64,000 nucleotides of DNA from Candidatus Zipacnadia bacterium (GTDB lineage Bacteria; Armatimonadota; Zipacnadia; Zipacnadales; UBA5352), in contig JALGSU010000029.1 of NCBI GenBank assembly GCA_029821735.1, forward strand, positions 1 to 64,000, read 5' to 3'. The notes beneath the pieces were generated by a model. That model worked only from the letters and a program-made list of their open reading frames with translations, ran no database searches and was not told the origin of the DNA. The translations under genes were made by a program, and so were the position numbers. This document shows positions 1-7,472 of the stretch, one piece after another (position 1 is the first letter of the stretch; each line of letters begins with the position of its first letter).

Positions 1-1589
1 CACTTCGTCAGAAACTTCGTGGTGGACGTGGACGGGCAGATCCTGCCCACCGAAAAGCACGAGGCGCCGCTGACCGTCGGGGGCCGCGAAGTGCCAGCGA
101 AGTGGGAGTTGCTCAGCGTGCCCTTCGCTGCGGGCCAGGAGCGCCTCATGCGGGTGCGCTACGACGAGTTCCGGTTGTACGGGGGCGCGACGCCGGTGCG
201 CGTGCCCTACGTGCTGGCCACCGGCGGAAGCTGGCTGGGGCCCATCGAGGACCTGCAGCTCGAGGTGCGGCTGGGTGATCGCCTGAACTTCCACGATCTG
301 CGCCTGCGCGGCGACGAGGCCGAACTGCCTTGGGCCTGGGATGACGCGACGCTCACTTGGCGGGTGTCCGATTTCGACGGCCAGCCGGAGGTGCTGTGGT
401 TCGAGGCCGGGCTTGGGCCGAAAAGCGTCACGCGCAGTGATGGTATCCGCGCCTCGGGAGACAAGGGAAAGGTGCGCTGGCGACGCGGGTTGATGTTCGT
501 CGAGGTGGACTTCCTGTGTGACGTGCTGCACGCGACGAAGCAGTCGGCGCGCGGCACCATGGCGCGCCTGACCAAGCAGGGCCAGAAAGTGCGGGCGGAG
601 GGCTGGTTGCTGCCGGTGGGAGAAGCGCCCAAGGTCCCGCCGCTCTACGTAGACCCGCGACCGGCGCTGGCGGCTTTCGGCGGGTCCATCGAGGTGACGA
701 CGGACGAGAACGGCGATGCGGTCGTGGCTGTGCTGACCACTTCGACCAGTGGCGCAGCGGCACAGGCCACCGCGCTGTTCGCCGGGCAGACGCTCGAGTA
801 CCGGCTGCGCTGCCTGGAGGCGCTGCACCTGAAGTGGCCGGAGTTGCTGAAGCCAGTCTGTGAGGAGCTACTGGCGCGCCCGCGAGATGCGATGGCGATG
901 AAGGCGTGGAGCGTGGCCTACCTGGCGCAGGGCGCTCAGCCCGCCGAGGCGCGGGCGCTATACGAGCAAGTGTCGCGCAGGGGTGGAGCGTGGCAGGAAC
1001 TGATCGAGGCGGCGCTGGTGCTGCACGGGGCGACGCTGGTGTTGCGCGAGGGGGATCGTGAGGCGGCGCGCGATCTGATGATCGCGCGCATCTCGGAGTG
1101 CGACGACTGGCGGCAGGCGAAGCCACGCGGGCGCAACTGTGGTCTGGCGCTGAAGCTGATGGAAGCGCCGGGATCCGAGGCGGCGCTGACCGACACCATC
1201 CGTGCGCTCGGGGTTCAGCAGCACAGCGAGGATGCCCTGATCGCGCTGGGCTACCTCGGCGATGACGCAGCCATCCCGTTCCTGACGGAGATCGCGCTTG
1301 CGGCTGACACCGGGCGCTCGCGCGACATGAACTGCGCGGCCGCCGAAGGGCTCGCCTACCTGGGCACGAGGGCCGGTCTGGCAGCCTGCGCGGACGTGTC
1401 ACGGCGTTCAGCGGATGAAGAGGTGCGGTCGCGCCGGAGTGGGCGCGGACGCTCACCAGCGCGGAGGCGACCGAGACGTGTGTGCCGCTGCTGGAGGAGC
1501 TGGCGGCCAGTGAGGATCAGCACCTGGTAGCGCGAGCGAACGGCATCCTGCGCAAGGTGCGGACCGAGGTGGCGGTGGGAACGCCCTGA
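1..1589 (+). CDS. DUF4424-like/HEAT-repeat surface protein, 5'-partial and frameshifted near its 3' end
   Basis: The reading frame is already open at base 1, so the gene starts upstream of the window. The first ~150 visible residues look like a beta-sandwich of the DUF4424 kind (a motif around GGSWLGPIEDLQLEV). The rest is helical with HEAT-like repeats (ALGYLGDDAAIPFLTEIAL). After about base 1425 the frame turns into an arginine-rich tail that stops at 1530. The -1 frame instead continues with a normal helical repeat (VAPEWARTL, then CVPLLEELAASEDQHLVARA) to a TGA at 1587-1589, which I take as the original end. A single-base deletion near 1425-1432 explains this. No function can be assigned beyond a probable surface or scaffold role. 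The frameshift is seen directly; whether it is biological or an assembly error is unknown. Confidence 0.65.
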
Positions 1590-1621
1590 TGGCGGGAGGC
1601 GACCGGTAGCGATCCATCGAT

Positions 1622-1650
1622 GGCGGCTCACGGGCAGCCCGTGAGCCGCC
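1622..1650 (+). terminator. Rho-independent-type hairpin
   Basis: A perfect 13-bp inverted repeat (1622-1634 with 1638-1650) with a 3-base loop, 33 bases after the restored stop of the first gene. It is followed by CGTTAC rather than a clean T-run, so termination is probable rather than certain. Confidence 0.6.
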
Positions 1651-1827
1651 CGTTACACCCTCAAAACACTCCTCGATGTCTTGCATTGCACCCCCCCTTA
1701 TGCTAACGTTGACTATTGCGCGGCGGCGTTTTGCCGCATTTTCCGGGTGTACCGCGATCTCGCCGGGCAGCGGGCGAACACCGGCCTGAGCGATGCGATG
1801 TACCGCATGAAACGGGTAGGGATACCG

Positions 1828-2460
1828 ATGACGTCTAGACTGACACAGACACTCATACTCCTCGGGCTGGTGGCCCTGTTGGCAGGCGCGATATGCGTCG
1901 GTCCGGCCCTTGCCGAGGATCTGGCCATGCTGGCCCAGGACCATTCCTGGCTGCCGTGGCCGGAATTCGTATTGCCGGGGCACCCGCTGATCCCCGTCGT
2001 GGAGGGCCTGCTGACCGGTGACTGGGACAAGCAGCCGGCGTGGAAGCTGCCGATGTTGGTGAACGGGCTGCAGAAGGACGTGGAGGACTGCACCATCACC
2101 GCCTACTGCTCGCAGTGCCACGACGGAGGCGGGCGCTACACGCGGTGGGGCTCGCGCACGCACCGAGGCATCTGCGCGGCAGACCCGAGATACTGGGGCC
2201 CGGGCAGCGTGATCTGGATTGGCGCGCCCGTCAACGAGATCGTGGTTGTCGAGGACACCGGTGGCGCCGTCAAGGGCCCCAACCGCTTCGACGTGTGCAT
2301 GGAGGGCAACCACGAGATGTGCAATGTCATCGGCAAGCGGGGCGCGACCTACGTGCCCCTGCACCGAGTGCCGCCCAAGCGCCGCTGGGGCACCAAGCCC
2401 GCGGGCTGGCACCCGCCGATCTGGGCCATGCCACCGGATGACGTGGCCGTGGGCGGGTAG
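1828..2460 (+). CDS. Secreted 3D (Asp-Asp-Asp) domain protein, double-psi beta-barrel
   Basis: The protein has 210 residues. The ATG at 1828 was chosen because GGTAGGG lies 7 bases upstream and the protein then opens with a clean signal peptide (hydrophobic core LILLGLVALLAGAICVG, cleavage near ALA-ED); longer in-frame starts add an implausible leader. Residues ~90-190 form a 3D domain: TAYCSQC at its start, then VVVEDTGGAVKGPNRFDV, which carries the acidic triad of the family, then a short closing strand. In MltA, RlpA and resuscitation-type proteins this barrel binds or cleaves peptidoglycan. Extra cysteines (CSQC, ICAAD, VCMEG, MCNV) could form disulfides outside the cytoplasm. It is flanked by hairpins on both sides and is probably monocistronic. 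Lytic activity is an inference. Confidence 0.75.
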   Translation: MTSRLTQTLILLGLVALLAGAICVGPALAEDLAMLAQDHSWLPWPEFVLPGHPLIPVVEGLLTGDWDKQPAWKLPMLVNGLQKDVEDCTITAYCSQCHDGGGRYTRWGSRTHRGICAADPRYWGPGSVIWIGAPVNEIVVVEDTGGAVKGPNRFDVCMEGNHEMCNVIGKRGATYVPLHRVPPKRRWGTKPAGWHPPIWAMPPDDVAVGG

Positions 2461-2494
2461 CCTCTCGGCGCCCATATCACAGCAACGAACGTAG

Positions 2495-2530
2495 CGCCCA
2501 TCGCTGCAGTGAATGCAGAAGCGATGGGCG
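2495..2530 (+). terminator. Hairpin terminator after the 3D-domain gene
   Basis: A 10-bp stem (CGCCCATCGC at 2495-2504 with GCGATGGGCG at 2521-2530) capped by a second small TGCA/TGCA pairing, followed by TTGTCAT. Confidence 0.55.
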
Positions 2531-2649
2531 TTGTCATGTACGCACACGGCAAGAGGTGGGGTCGGTGGAGGTGGCGAAGTTTTGCGGGCGTGAATAGACC
2601 ATCTGCCCTGACGCGTACGGGGCTATGAGACAGATAACGGAGGCGCAAG

Positions 2650-3471
2650 ATGTCTGATCAGAAGCTGAAGATTGGCGTAATGGTGCACCTGCACGGAGAC
2701 CCGGAGGGCGCGATCAAGAAGGTGGCGGACCTCGGAGTGCCCACCTGTCAGCTCGGCTGGCCGGCGAACATGAGCGTCGAGGACGGCCTCGAAGTCAAGA
2801 AGATCGCGAATGACCTCGGCGTGGAGATCACCACGCTGTGGGCGACGCTGCCCGGCGTCGCGATGTGGAACTTCGTCGAGGGGCCGATCAGCATCGGCCT
2901 CGTGCCGGAAGACTGGCGCGCTATCCGCATACAGGCCCTGGAGCAGGCCGCGCGTTGTGCCGCCGAGATGGGCGTGGAATCCATCACCACGCACTGCGGC
3001 TTCATCCCGGAGTTCCCAGGCGATCCGCTCTATACCGGCACCGTCGTCGCGCTCAAGCAAGTCATGGGCACCTGTGACTCGCTGGGCGTGCAGTTCTGGT
3101 TCGAGACCGGCCAGGAGACGCCGATCACGCTGCTGCGCACGATCCAGGACGTCGGCAGCCCGAACATGGGTATCAACCTCGACCCGGCCAACCTGCTGAT
3201 GTATGGCAAGGCCAACCCGGTGGATGCGCTGGACACCTTCGGCCAGTGGGTGCGCGGCGTGCACGCCAAGGACGGACACTACCCCACCGACGGGGCGGCG
3301 CTCGGCAAGGAAGCGCCGATGGGCGAGGGGCGCGTGAACTTCCCGGTGCTGGTGCCCAAGCTCAAGAGCATGGGCTTCACCGGTGCACTGACCATCGAGC
3401 GCGAGATCTCCGGCGACAAGCAGATCGAGGACATCCAGCGAGCGATCGATATCCTCACGCCGCTGCTGTAG
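2650..3471 (+). CDS. Sugar phosphate isomerase/epimerase-like TIM-barrel protein
   Basis: A 273-residue protein of the AP-endonuclease-2/xylose isomerase-like TIM-barrel superfamily. Barrel strands are readable in order: KIGVMVHL (1st), TCQLGW, ITTLWATL, SITTHCGF (~115-122), QFWFETG, MGINLDPANLL (~173-183, the typical metal-ligand Asp region), GVHAKDG (~203-209, a His and Asp ligand pair) and GALTIEREI (~250, a Glu ligand). The ATG at 2650 has ACGGAGG about 8 bases upstream. Relatives isomerise or epimerise keto-sugars or inositol-pathway intermediates. The substrate cannot be read here; two Gfo/Idh oxidoreductases elsewhere in the window are frequent partners of this family. It is a lone gene between two hairpins. 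Confidence 0.85.
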   Translation: MSDQKLKIGVMVHLHGDPEGAIKKVADLGVPTCQLGWPANMSVEDGLEVKKIANDLGVEITTLWATLPGVAMWNFVEGPISIGLVPEDWRAIRIQALEQAARCAAEMGVESITTHCGFIPEFPGDPLYTGTVVALKQVMGTCDSLGVQFWFETGQETPITLLRTIQDVGSPNMGINLDPANLLMYGKANPVDALDTFGQWVRGVHAKDGHYPTDGAALGKEAPMGEGRVNFPVLVPKLKSMGFTGALTIEREISGDKQIEDIQRAIDILTPLL

Positions 3472-3483
3472 CTTCTGAACTTC

Positions 3484-3501
3484 GACGGGGCTGACCCCGT
3501 C
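3484..3501 (+). terminator. Weak hairpin after the isomerase gene
   Basis: A 7-bp stem GACGGGG/CCCCGTC with a 4-base loop, 12 bases after the stop codon. No T-run follows, so it may be an mRNA-stabilising or weak termination hairpin. Confidence 0.35.
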
Positions 3502-3561
3502 TGTGGCTGGACAGTGAGTTCTGGCGTGTGAAGACGGACCCAGGAAGGGGAGAGGTACGCA

Positions 3562-4227
3562 ATGTGTGACCAGCAGGGACTTCCTTTGATCGGTGACAAG
3601 GCGCCAGCGTTCAAGATACTCACGACCCAGGGGGACATCAGTTTCCCCGAGGACTACGCCGGTAAATGGGTGATACTGTTCTCGCACCCCGCGGACTTCA
3701 CGCCAGTTTGCACGACCGAGTTCATGACCTTCGGGTCCATGGCCGATGATTTCGAGGCCCGCAACTGTCAACTGATCGGGCTGTCGATCGACAGCAACTA
3801 CAGCCACATCGCGTGGCTGCGCACGATCAAGGGCCTCGAGTTCAAGGGCATGAAGGACATCGAGATCCACTTCCCGGTTATTGCCGACCTGAAGATGGAG
3901 GTCGCGCACAAGTACGGGATGCTCCAGCCGAGCGCCGACGACACCCACGCGGTGCGCGCGGTGTTCATCATCGACCCCGACGCCGTGGTGCGCGCGATCC
4001 TCTACTATCCGCTGAGCAACGGGCGCAACATGGACGAGATCATGCGGCTGCTGGTCGCCATGCAGACCTCTGACGAACATGGCATAGCGACGCCGGCCAA
4101 CTGGCAGCCGGGCGACGAGGTCATCGTGCCGCCGCCAGGCAGTTGCGGCCAGGCCGTCGAGCGCGTCGCGGGCGCGGGCGACGACTACCGCTGCCTTGAC
4201 TGGTTCCTCTGCCTGAAGAAGCTCTGA
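3562..4227 (+). CDS. Peroxiredoxin of the archaeal-type (Prx6-like) group
   Basis: A 221-residue thiol peroxidase that reduces H2O2 and organic peroxides in the cytoplasm. The peroxidatic Cys50 sits in the signature DFTPVCTTE. The C-terminal extension carries Cys211 and Cys217, six residues apart (RCLDWFLC), the spacing of the resolving cysteines in decameric archaeal peroxiredoxins such as the Aeropyrum enzyme; an additional Cys lies in PPPGSCGQ. The length matches that group rather than short AhpC proteins. Start: ATG at 3562 after GGAAGGGGAGAGG. A strong terminator follows directly, so it is probably a single-gene stress unit. The reductant (thioredoxin or other) is not encoded nearby. Confidence 0.93.
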   Translation: MCDQQGLPLIGDKAPAFKILTTQGDISFPEDYAGKWVILFSHPADFTPVCTTEFMTFGSMADDFEARNCQLIGLSIDSNYSHIAWLRTIKGLEFKGMKDIEIHFPVIADLKMEVAHKYGMLQPSADDTHAVRAVFIIDPDAVVRAILYYPLSNGRNMDEIMRLLVAMQTSDEHGIATPANWQPGDEVIVPPPGSCGQAVERVAGAGDDYRCLDWFLCLKKL

Positions 4228-4254
4228 GGCACCCGTCCGAAACCAGACCCACCG

Positions 4255-4291
4255 ATGGGCCGGCTCGCAACTGAGCCGGCCCATTCTCTTT
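4255..4291 (+). terminator. Rho-independent terminator after the peroxiredoxin gene
   Basis: A perfect 12-bp stem (4255-4266 with 4273-4284), 6-base loop, then TCTCTTT. It lies 28 bases past the stop codon. Confidence 0.85.
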
Positions 4292-4343
4292 GTGCGGGGA
4301 TGCAGGCAGGAAAGTAGCGGATTGTCGCGAACCAAGGCTCATC

Positions 4344-5720
4344 ATGGGCGATGGCGGCGAGACCGGCGGGAATCGAAGAGAGCGCTTCTGGCGAGTGATC
4401 GGGCGAGTCGCGATCGCCAGTTATCTGCTGGTGGCGTTCGTGCTGGCCCTCGCGATACCGCTCGGCGGGGCGCCAGACGAGCCAGCCCATCTGGCTTATG
4501 TGGGCTCCATCGCGGCCCACGGGCGGCTGCCGATGCTCGCCGAACTGGGGACCGTGGATGCGCAGGGGCGCGTATGCACGCCTGAAGCCCAGCAGCCCCC
4601 GCTATACTACGTTCTCATGGCGCCTGTGCACCTGCTGGCGAGCGGGAACCCGCGCTGGGTCTTCGCGGGCGGGCGCCTCATGAGCATCATCATGTGCCTG
4701 CTCGCCGTGCTGCTGGCGCGCCGAGCCGTGCGGACACTCATGCCTGACCGCCCCGACGTCGTCGCCCTGGGCACGGTCTTCGCCTGCACATTCAACACCT
4801 ATTGTTACATCGCAGGCACGCTCAATAACGAAGCGCTGGCGATTCTGCTGGTGGCGACCGGACTGTACTTCTCGGCGCGAGTCCTGGTCGCTGAAGAGCC
4901 CCTGCGACCGATGGCCATCCTCGGTGTTGTGCTGGGATTGGGCCTGCTGACCAAGCTGACGACGAGCGTGCTTATCGGGCCCATCGTGGCGGCGGGTCTC
5001 GGGGTGGCCATGCGCAGTGAGGGCCACCGAGAGCGGGCGCTTGAGGCGGCAAAACTGCTCGGGGTGGCTTTCGGAGCGGCGCTGATCGTCGCGGGGTGGT
5101 GGTATGTGCGCAACCTAATGGTGCACGGCCATCTCGCGCAGCGGGCCGACTACAGGCCCCTGTACTACTCGATCTACGATTTCATCGCGTTGCCGGAGTT
5201 GTCAGCCGCGCTCATGTGCGCGAACGCGGAGGAACTGCTGCGCTCGATTTGGGCGCCAAACTGGTTGATGCGACCACCGGTGCCGCCCAGCGTCGTGTGG
5301 ACGGCGCATATGGTCGGCGGCCGTGCCGACCTCGACCAGCCCTTCCTCACGCTGAGGCCACTCATCCCGCTGCTGGTTGTCGGGTGGGGAGTGGTGCGCG
5401 CCTGGCGGGATCGCACTGAAGCGGGATTGTCGGGCCGACAGCGGTGGTTCTTTGGCGGGCTAGTGGCCGCGGGAGTGGTCCTGCTCACCGGCATCGAGAT
5501 ACAGATGCTGTACGTGGACAGCCACATCTATCTCTTTGCCGGCCGCTACCTGCCGGTGTTGCTGCCTGGGTTGGGGATGGCGATGGGGCTGGGGATGATG
5601 TCACTGACGCCGAAGATATGGCGCAGACGGGTGGCGGTGGGGGTGCTGGTGGTAACGGTTCTCTACTGTCTGTGGGTAACGCAGCGAGTCGCTGTGATGC
5701 ACGGAGGGACGCACTTCTAG
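4344..5720 (+). CDS. GT-C-like polytopic membrane protein (DUF2142/ArnT-like)
   Basis: A 458-residue integral membrane protein with about ten hydrophobic segments. After the first membrane helix it has APDEPAH (~residues 43-49), the acidic first-loop motif of GT-C glycosyltransferases. This is followed by EAQQPPLYY, as in DUF2142 and dolichyl-phosphate-mannose transferase-like proteins. These enzymes move a sugar from a polyprenyl phosphate to an acceptor outside the membrane. The convergent neighbour is a polyprenyl-phosphate glycosyltransferase-type GT2, which could make the donor lipid. The ATG at 4344 (MGDGGETGG) is preferred over an earlier GTG because that GTG lies inside the preceding terminator. 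The stop codon overlaps the neighbour's stop on the other strand. Confidence 0.72.
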   Translation: MGDGGETGGNRRERFWRVIGRVAIASYLLVAFVLALAIPLGGAPDEPAHLAYVGSIAAHGRLPMLAELGTVDAQGRVCTPEAQQPPLYYVLMAPVHLLASGNPRWVFAGGRLMSIIMCLLAVLLARRAVRTLMPDRPDVVALGTVFACTFNTYCYIAGTLNNEALAILLVATGLYFSARVLVAEEPLRPMAILGVVLGLGLLTKLTTSVLIGPIVAAGLGVAMRSEGHRERALEAAKLLGVAFGAALIVAGWWYVRNLMVHGHLAQRADYRPLYYSIYDFIALPELSAALMCANAEELLRSIWAPNWLMRPPVPPSVVWTAHMVGGRADLDQPFLTLRPLIPLLVVGWGVVRAWRDRTEAGLSGRQRWFFGGLVAAGVVLLTGIEIQMLYVDSHIYLFAGRYLPVLLPGLGMAMGLGMMSLTPKIWRRRVAVGVLVVTVLYCLWVTQRVAVMHGGTHF

Positions 5721-6466
5721 CCAGGCGGGCGCAGACCCCGGTGGCGGCTGCGAATGACGACCAGATCGCGCACCATCTTCAGCCCGTCGGACACCATGCG
5801 CACCTTGGTTTCAGGTGAGTTCACCCAGTCGACAGGCACCTCGACCATCGCCAGCCCCAGTCGTTTGGCGATGAACACCAGTTCGGCGTCAAATGCCCAG
5901 CGGTCGAGAGTCTGGTGGGGCACCACTGTCTGCACGGCCTCGCGCGTGAACATCTTGAAGCCACACTGGGTGTCAGCGATATGGGTTCCCAGCAGCATCC
6001 GCTGCACCAGCGAGAACATCTTCCCGGCGGTCTGGCGCAGCAGCGGTTGACGACGCTTGATCGCCGACCCGCGCACGGCCCGCGAGCCAATGGCAAAGTC
6101 GGCGCCCGCGTCGATGGCCGCCAGGAGGTCGGCGGTGTGCTCGATGGGTGTGGACAGGTCTGCGTCTGAGAACAACACCCGCTGGCCCTCTGCCGCCAGC
6201 AGTCCCCGGCGGACGGAGTAGCCCTTGCCCCGGTTCTCCTCATTCACCAACACGCGATGCGTCGCCCGCCCCTCGAGCAACTCGTCCGCGAGCGTCGCGG
6301 TGTCATCAGTGCTGCCATCGTCCACCACCAGAATCTCAGAGGTGTAGCTTTGCTCACCGAGGTAGACCATGATCTTCTCGAGTGTGGAGCCGAGGCGCCC
6401 CGTCTCGTTGTAGGCGGGGATGACCACGGATAGGTACGGGCTTTCAGGCTGACCCAATGACTTCAT
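5717..6466 (-). CDS. GT2 glycosyltransferase, dolichyl/polyprenyl-phosphate glucosyltransferase type
   Basis: A ~249-residue cytosolic GT-A fold enzyme. Motifs in order: SVVIPAYNE, VVDDGSTDDT, NRGKGYSVRRGLL, FSDADLSTPIE (the DxD metal/sugar-nucleotide site), GSRAV, then DTQCGFKMF and RWAFDAELVFIAKRLG, the signature of ALG5/dolichyl-phosphate glucose synthase-like enzymes. There is no C-terminal membrane domain, so it acts on a membrane lipid from the cytosolic face. It probably supplies lipid-linked sugar to the GT-C-like protein convergent with it. The start is uncertain: GGAGG abuts the ATG at 6466, a TTG three codons later has better spacing, and a GTG at 6481 is also possible. Confidence 0.85.
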   Translation of the reverse strand: MKSLGQPESPYLSVVIPAYNETGRLGSTLEKIMVYLGEQSYTSEILVVDDGSTDDTATLADELLEGRATHRVLVNEENRGKGYSVRRGLLAAEGQRVLFSDADLSTPIEHTADLLAAIDAGADFAIGSRAVRGSAIKRRQPLLRQTAGKMFSLVQRMLLGTHIADTQCGFKMFTREAVQTVVPHQTLDRWAFDAELVFIAKRLGLAMVEVPVDWVNSPETKVRMVSDGLKMVRDLVVIRSRHRGLRPPG

Positions 6467-6800
6467 CCTCCGGTGCAGCACGCTGAGTCACTGAAGTGGC
6501 GGGAAGAATTCTCCACTGGGGTTCGCCCCGGTAAGAAGCGAGACCTGCAAGCAGGCGGGTCGCGAAGGACGGACGTTAAGGAGAGGTGGCGAGTTCGCGC
6601 CGCATCTCGGCAAAGAATGACAGGTCGTATACTTTTCACAATAGGGGGAGGGAGGTCGGGTGCCGGCGTCGAAAACAAAATCCAGAACCGGCATTACGCA
6701 TTCATGCAGCGGGTCAGTGCCGATCTGTCAGTGGTGGGCGAGTCGGCCTTGGCGGTTCACCATCGGATATGTGTAAGGATACCTGTGCAGGAGGTCAGAC
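6467..6800. other. 334-base intergenic region without a recognised gene
   Basis: It lies between the divergent GT2 gene and the small membrane-protein gene. It holds a short CCTGC/GCAGG hairpin near 6554-6565 and a TATACT at 6628-6633 without a good -35 partner. A good ribosome binding site (GCAGGAGG) sits just before 6801. The ORFs crossing it have no coding character. Confidence 0.5.
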
Positions 6801-7451
6801 ATGATCAAGACTGGCGAATGGATATCTGAAGCGTGGGAACTCGTCAAGCAGGACCTGTGGATGCACGTGCTGATTGTGCTAGTTCTCGGTGTACTGAGCG
6901 GGGTACCTCTGATCGGCCCGGCAATGCTGGCGGGCTACTACCTCATCATCTTCCGGAAGCTGACCGGCCAGCGGGCACCGGCGGTTGGGGACATATTTGA
7001 GGGGTTCCAGCTTTTCGTCCCCGCGTTGCTCGTAGGGATCGTCGGAGGCCTCATCGCGGGCTTGGGCGTGATCGCCTGTATCGTGGGTGTCTTCGTAACC
7101 ACCGCGATGGTTATGTTCGCAATGCCACTCGTTGTGGATCGCAAGATGGACTTCTGGCCCGCGATCCAGATGAGCATGGACAAGGTCAAGGAGAACTACG
7201 TGGGCTGGGGCGTCTTCGTGCTGGCCCTGATGGGCGTGCAACTGCTGGGCGTAATCGCCTGTGGGGTCGGCGTGTTCGTCGCCATGCCCGTCATATACGT
7301 CGCCACGGCGATCGCCTACCGCGACACCTTCGGCATCCAGATGGTGGAAGCCGGTGGCGCGGCCGCCCCGATGGCACCGCCACCTGTCGCCCCGCCTGTC
7401 GCCCCGCCAGCTCCTCCGCAGGCGCCGACCGCGCCGCCCCGGCCGCAGTAA
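6801..7451 (+). CDS. Polytopic membrane protein with proline-rich tail
   Basis: A 216-residue protein with about five to six membrane helices (for example VLIVLVLGVLSGVPLIGPAML and GLIAGLGVIACIVGVFVTTAMVM). It resembles small DUF975-type membrane proteins that start with a short amphipathic WISEAWELVKQDLW helix. The last ~35 residues are a low-complexity APPPVAPPVAPPAPP tail, probably exposed. GCAGGAGG lies upstream of the ATG. It is 21 bases from the DUF4838 gene and probably co-transcribed with it. Function unknown. Confidence 0.75.
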   Translation: MIKTGEWISEAWELVKQDLWMHVLIVLVLGVLSGVPLIGPAMLAGYYLIIFRKLTGQRAPAVGDIFEGFQLFVPALLVGIVGGLIAGLGVIACIVGVFVTTAMVMFAMPLVVDRKMDFWPAIQMSMDKVKENYVGWGVFVLALMGVQLLGVIACGVGVFVAMPVIYVATAIAYRDTFGIQMVEAGGAAAPMAPPPVAPPVAPPAPPQAPTAPPRPQ

Positions 7452-7472
7452 CCGGCCGAAGGGACGCGTCAT

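Noticed and set aside
2623..4335. 570-codon open frame on the minus strand opposite the isomerase and peroxiredoxin genes
   Set aside because: Shadow of two clearly real plus-strand genes; composition is His/Arg/Val-rich without motifs, and it runs through their terminator hairpin.
6605..6633. Promoter with TATACT before the small membrane-protein gene
   Set aside because: No -35 match at 16-18 bases upstream and 170 bases of unexplained leader; kept only as a note in the intergenic entry.
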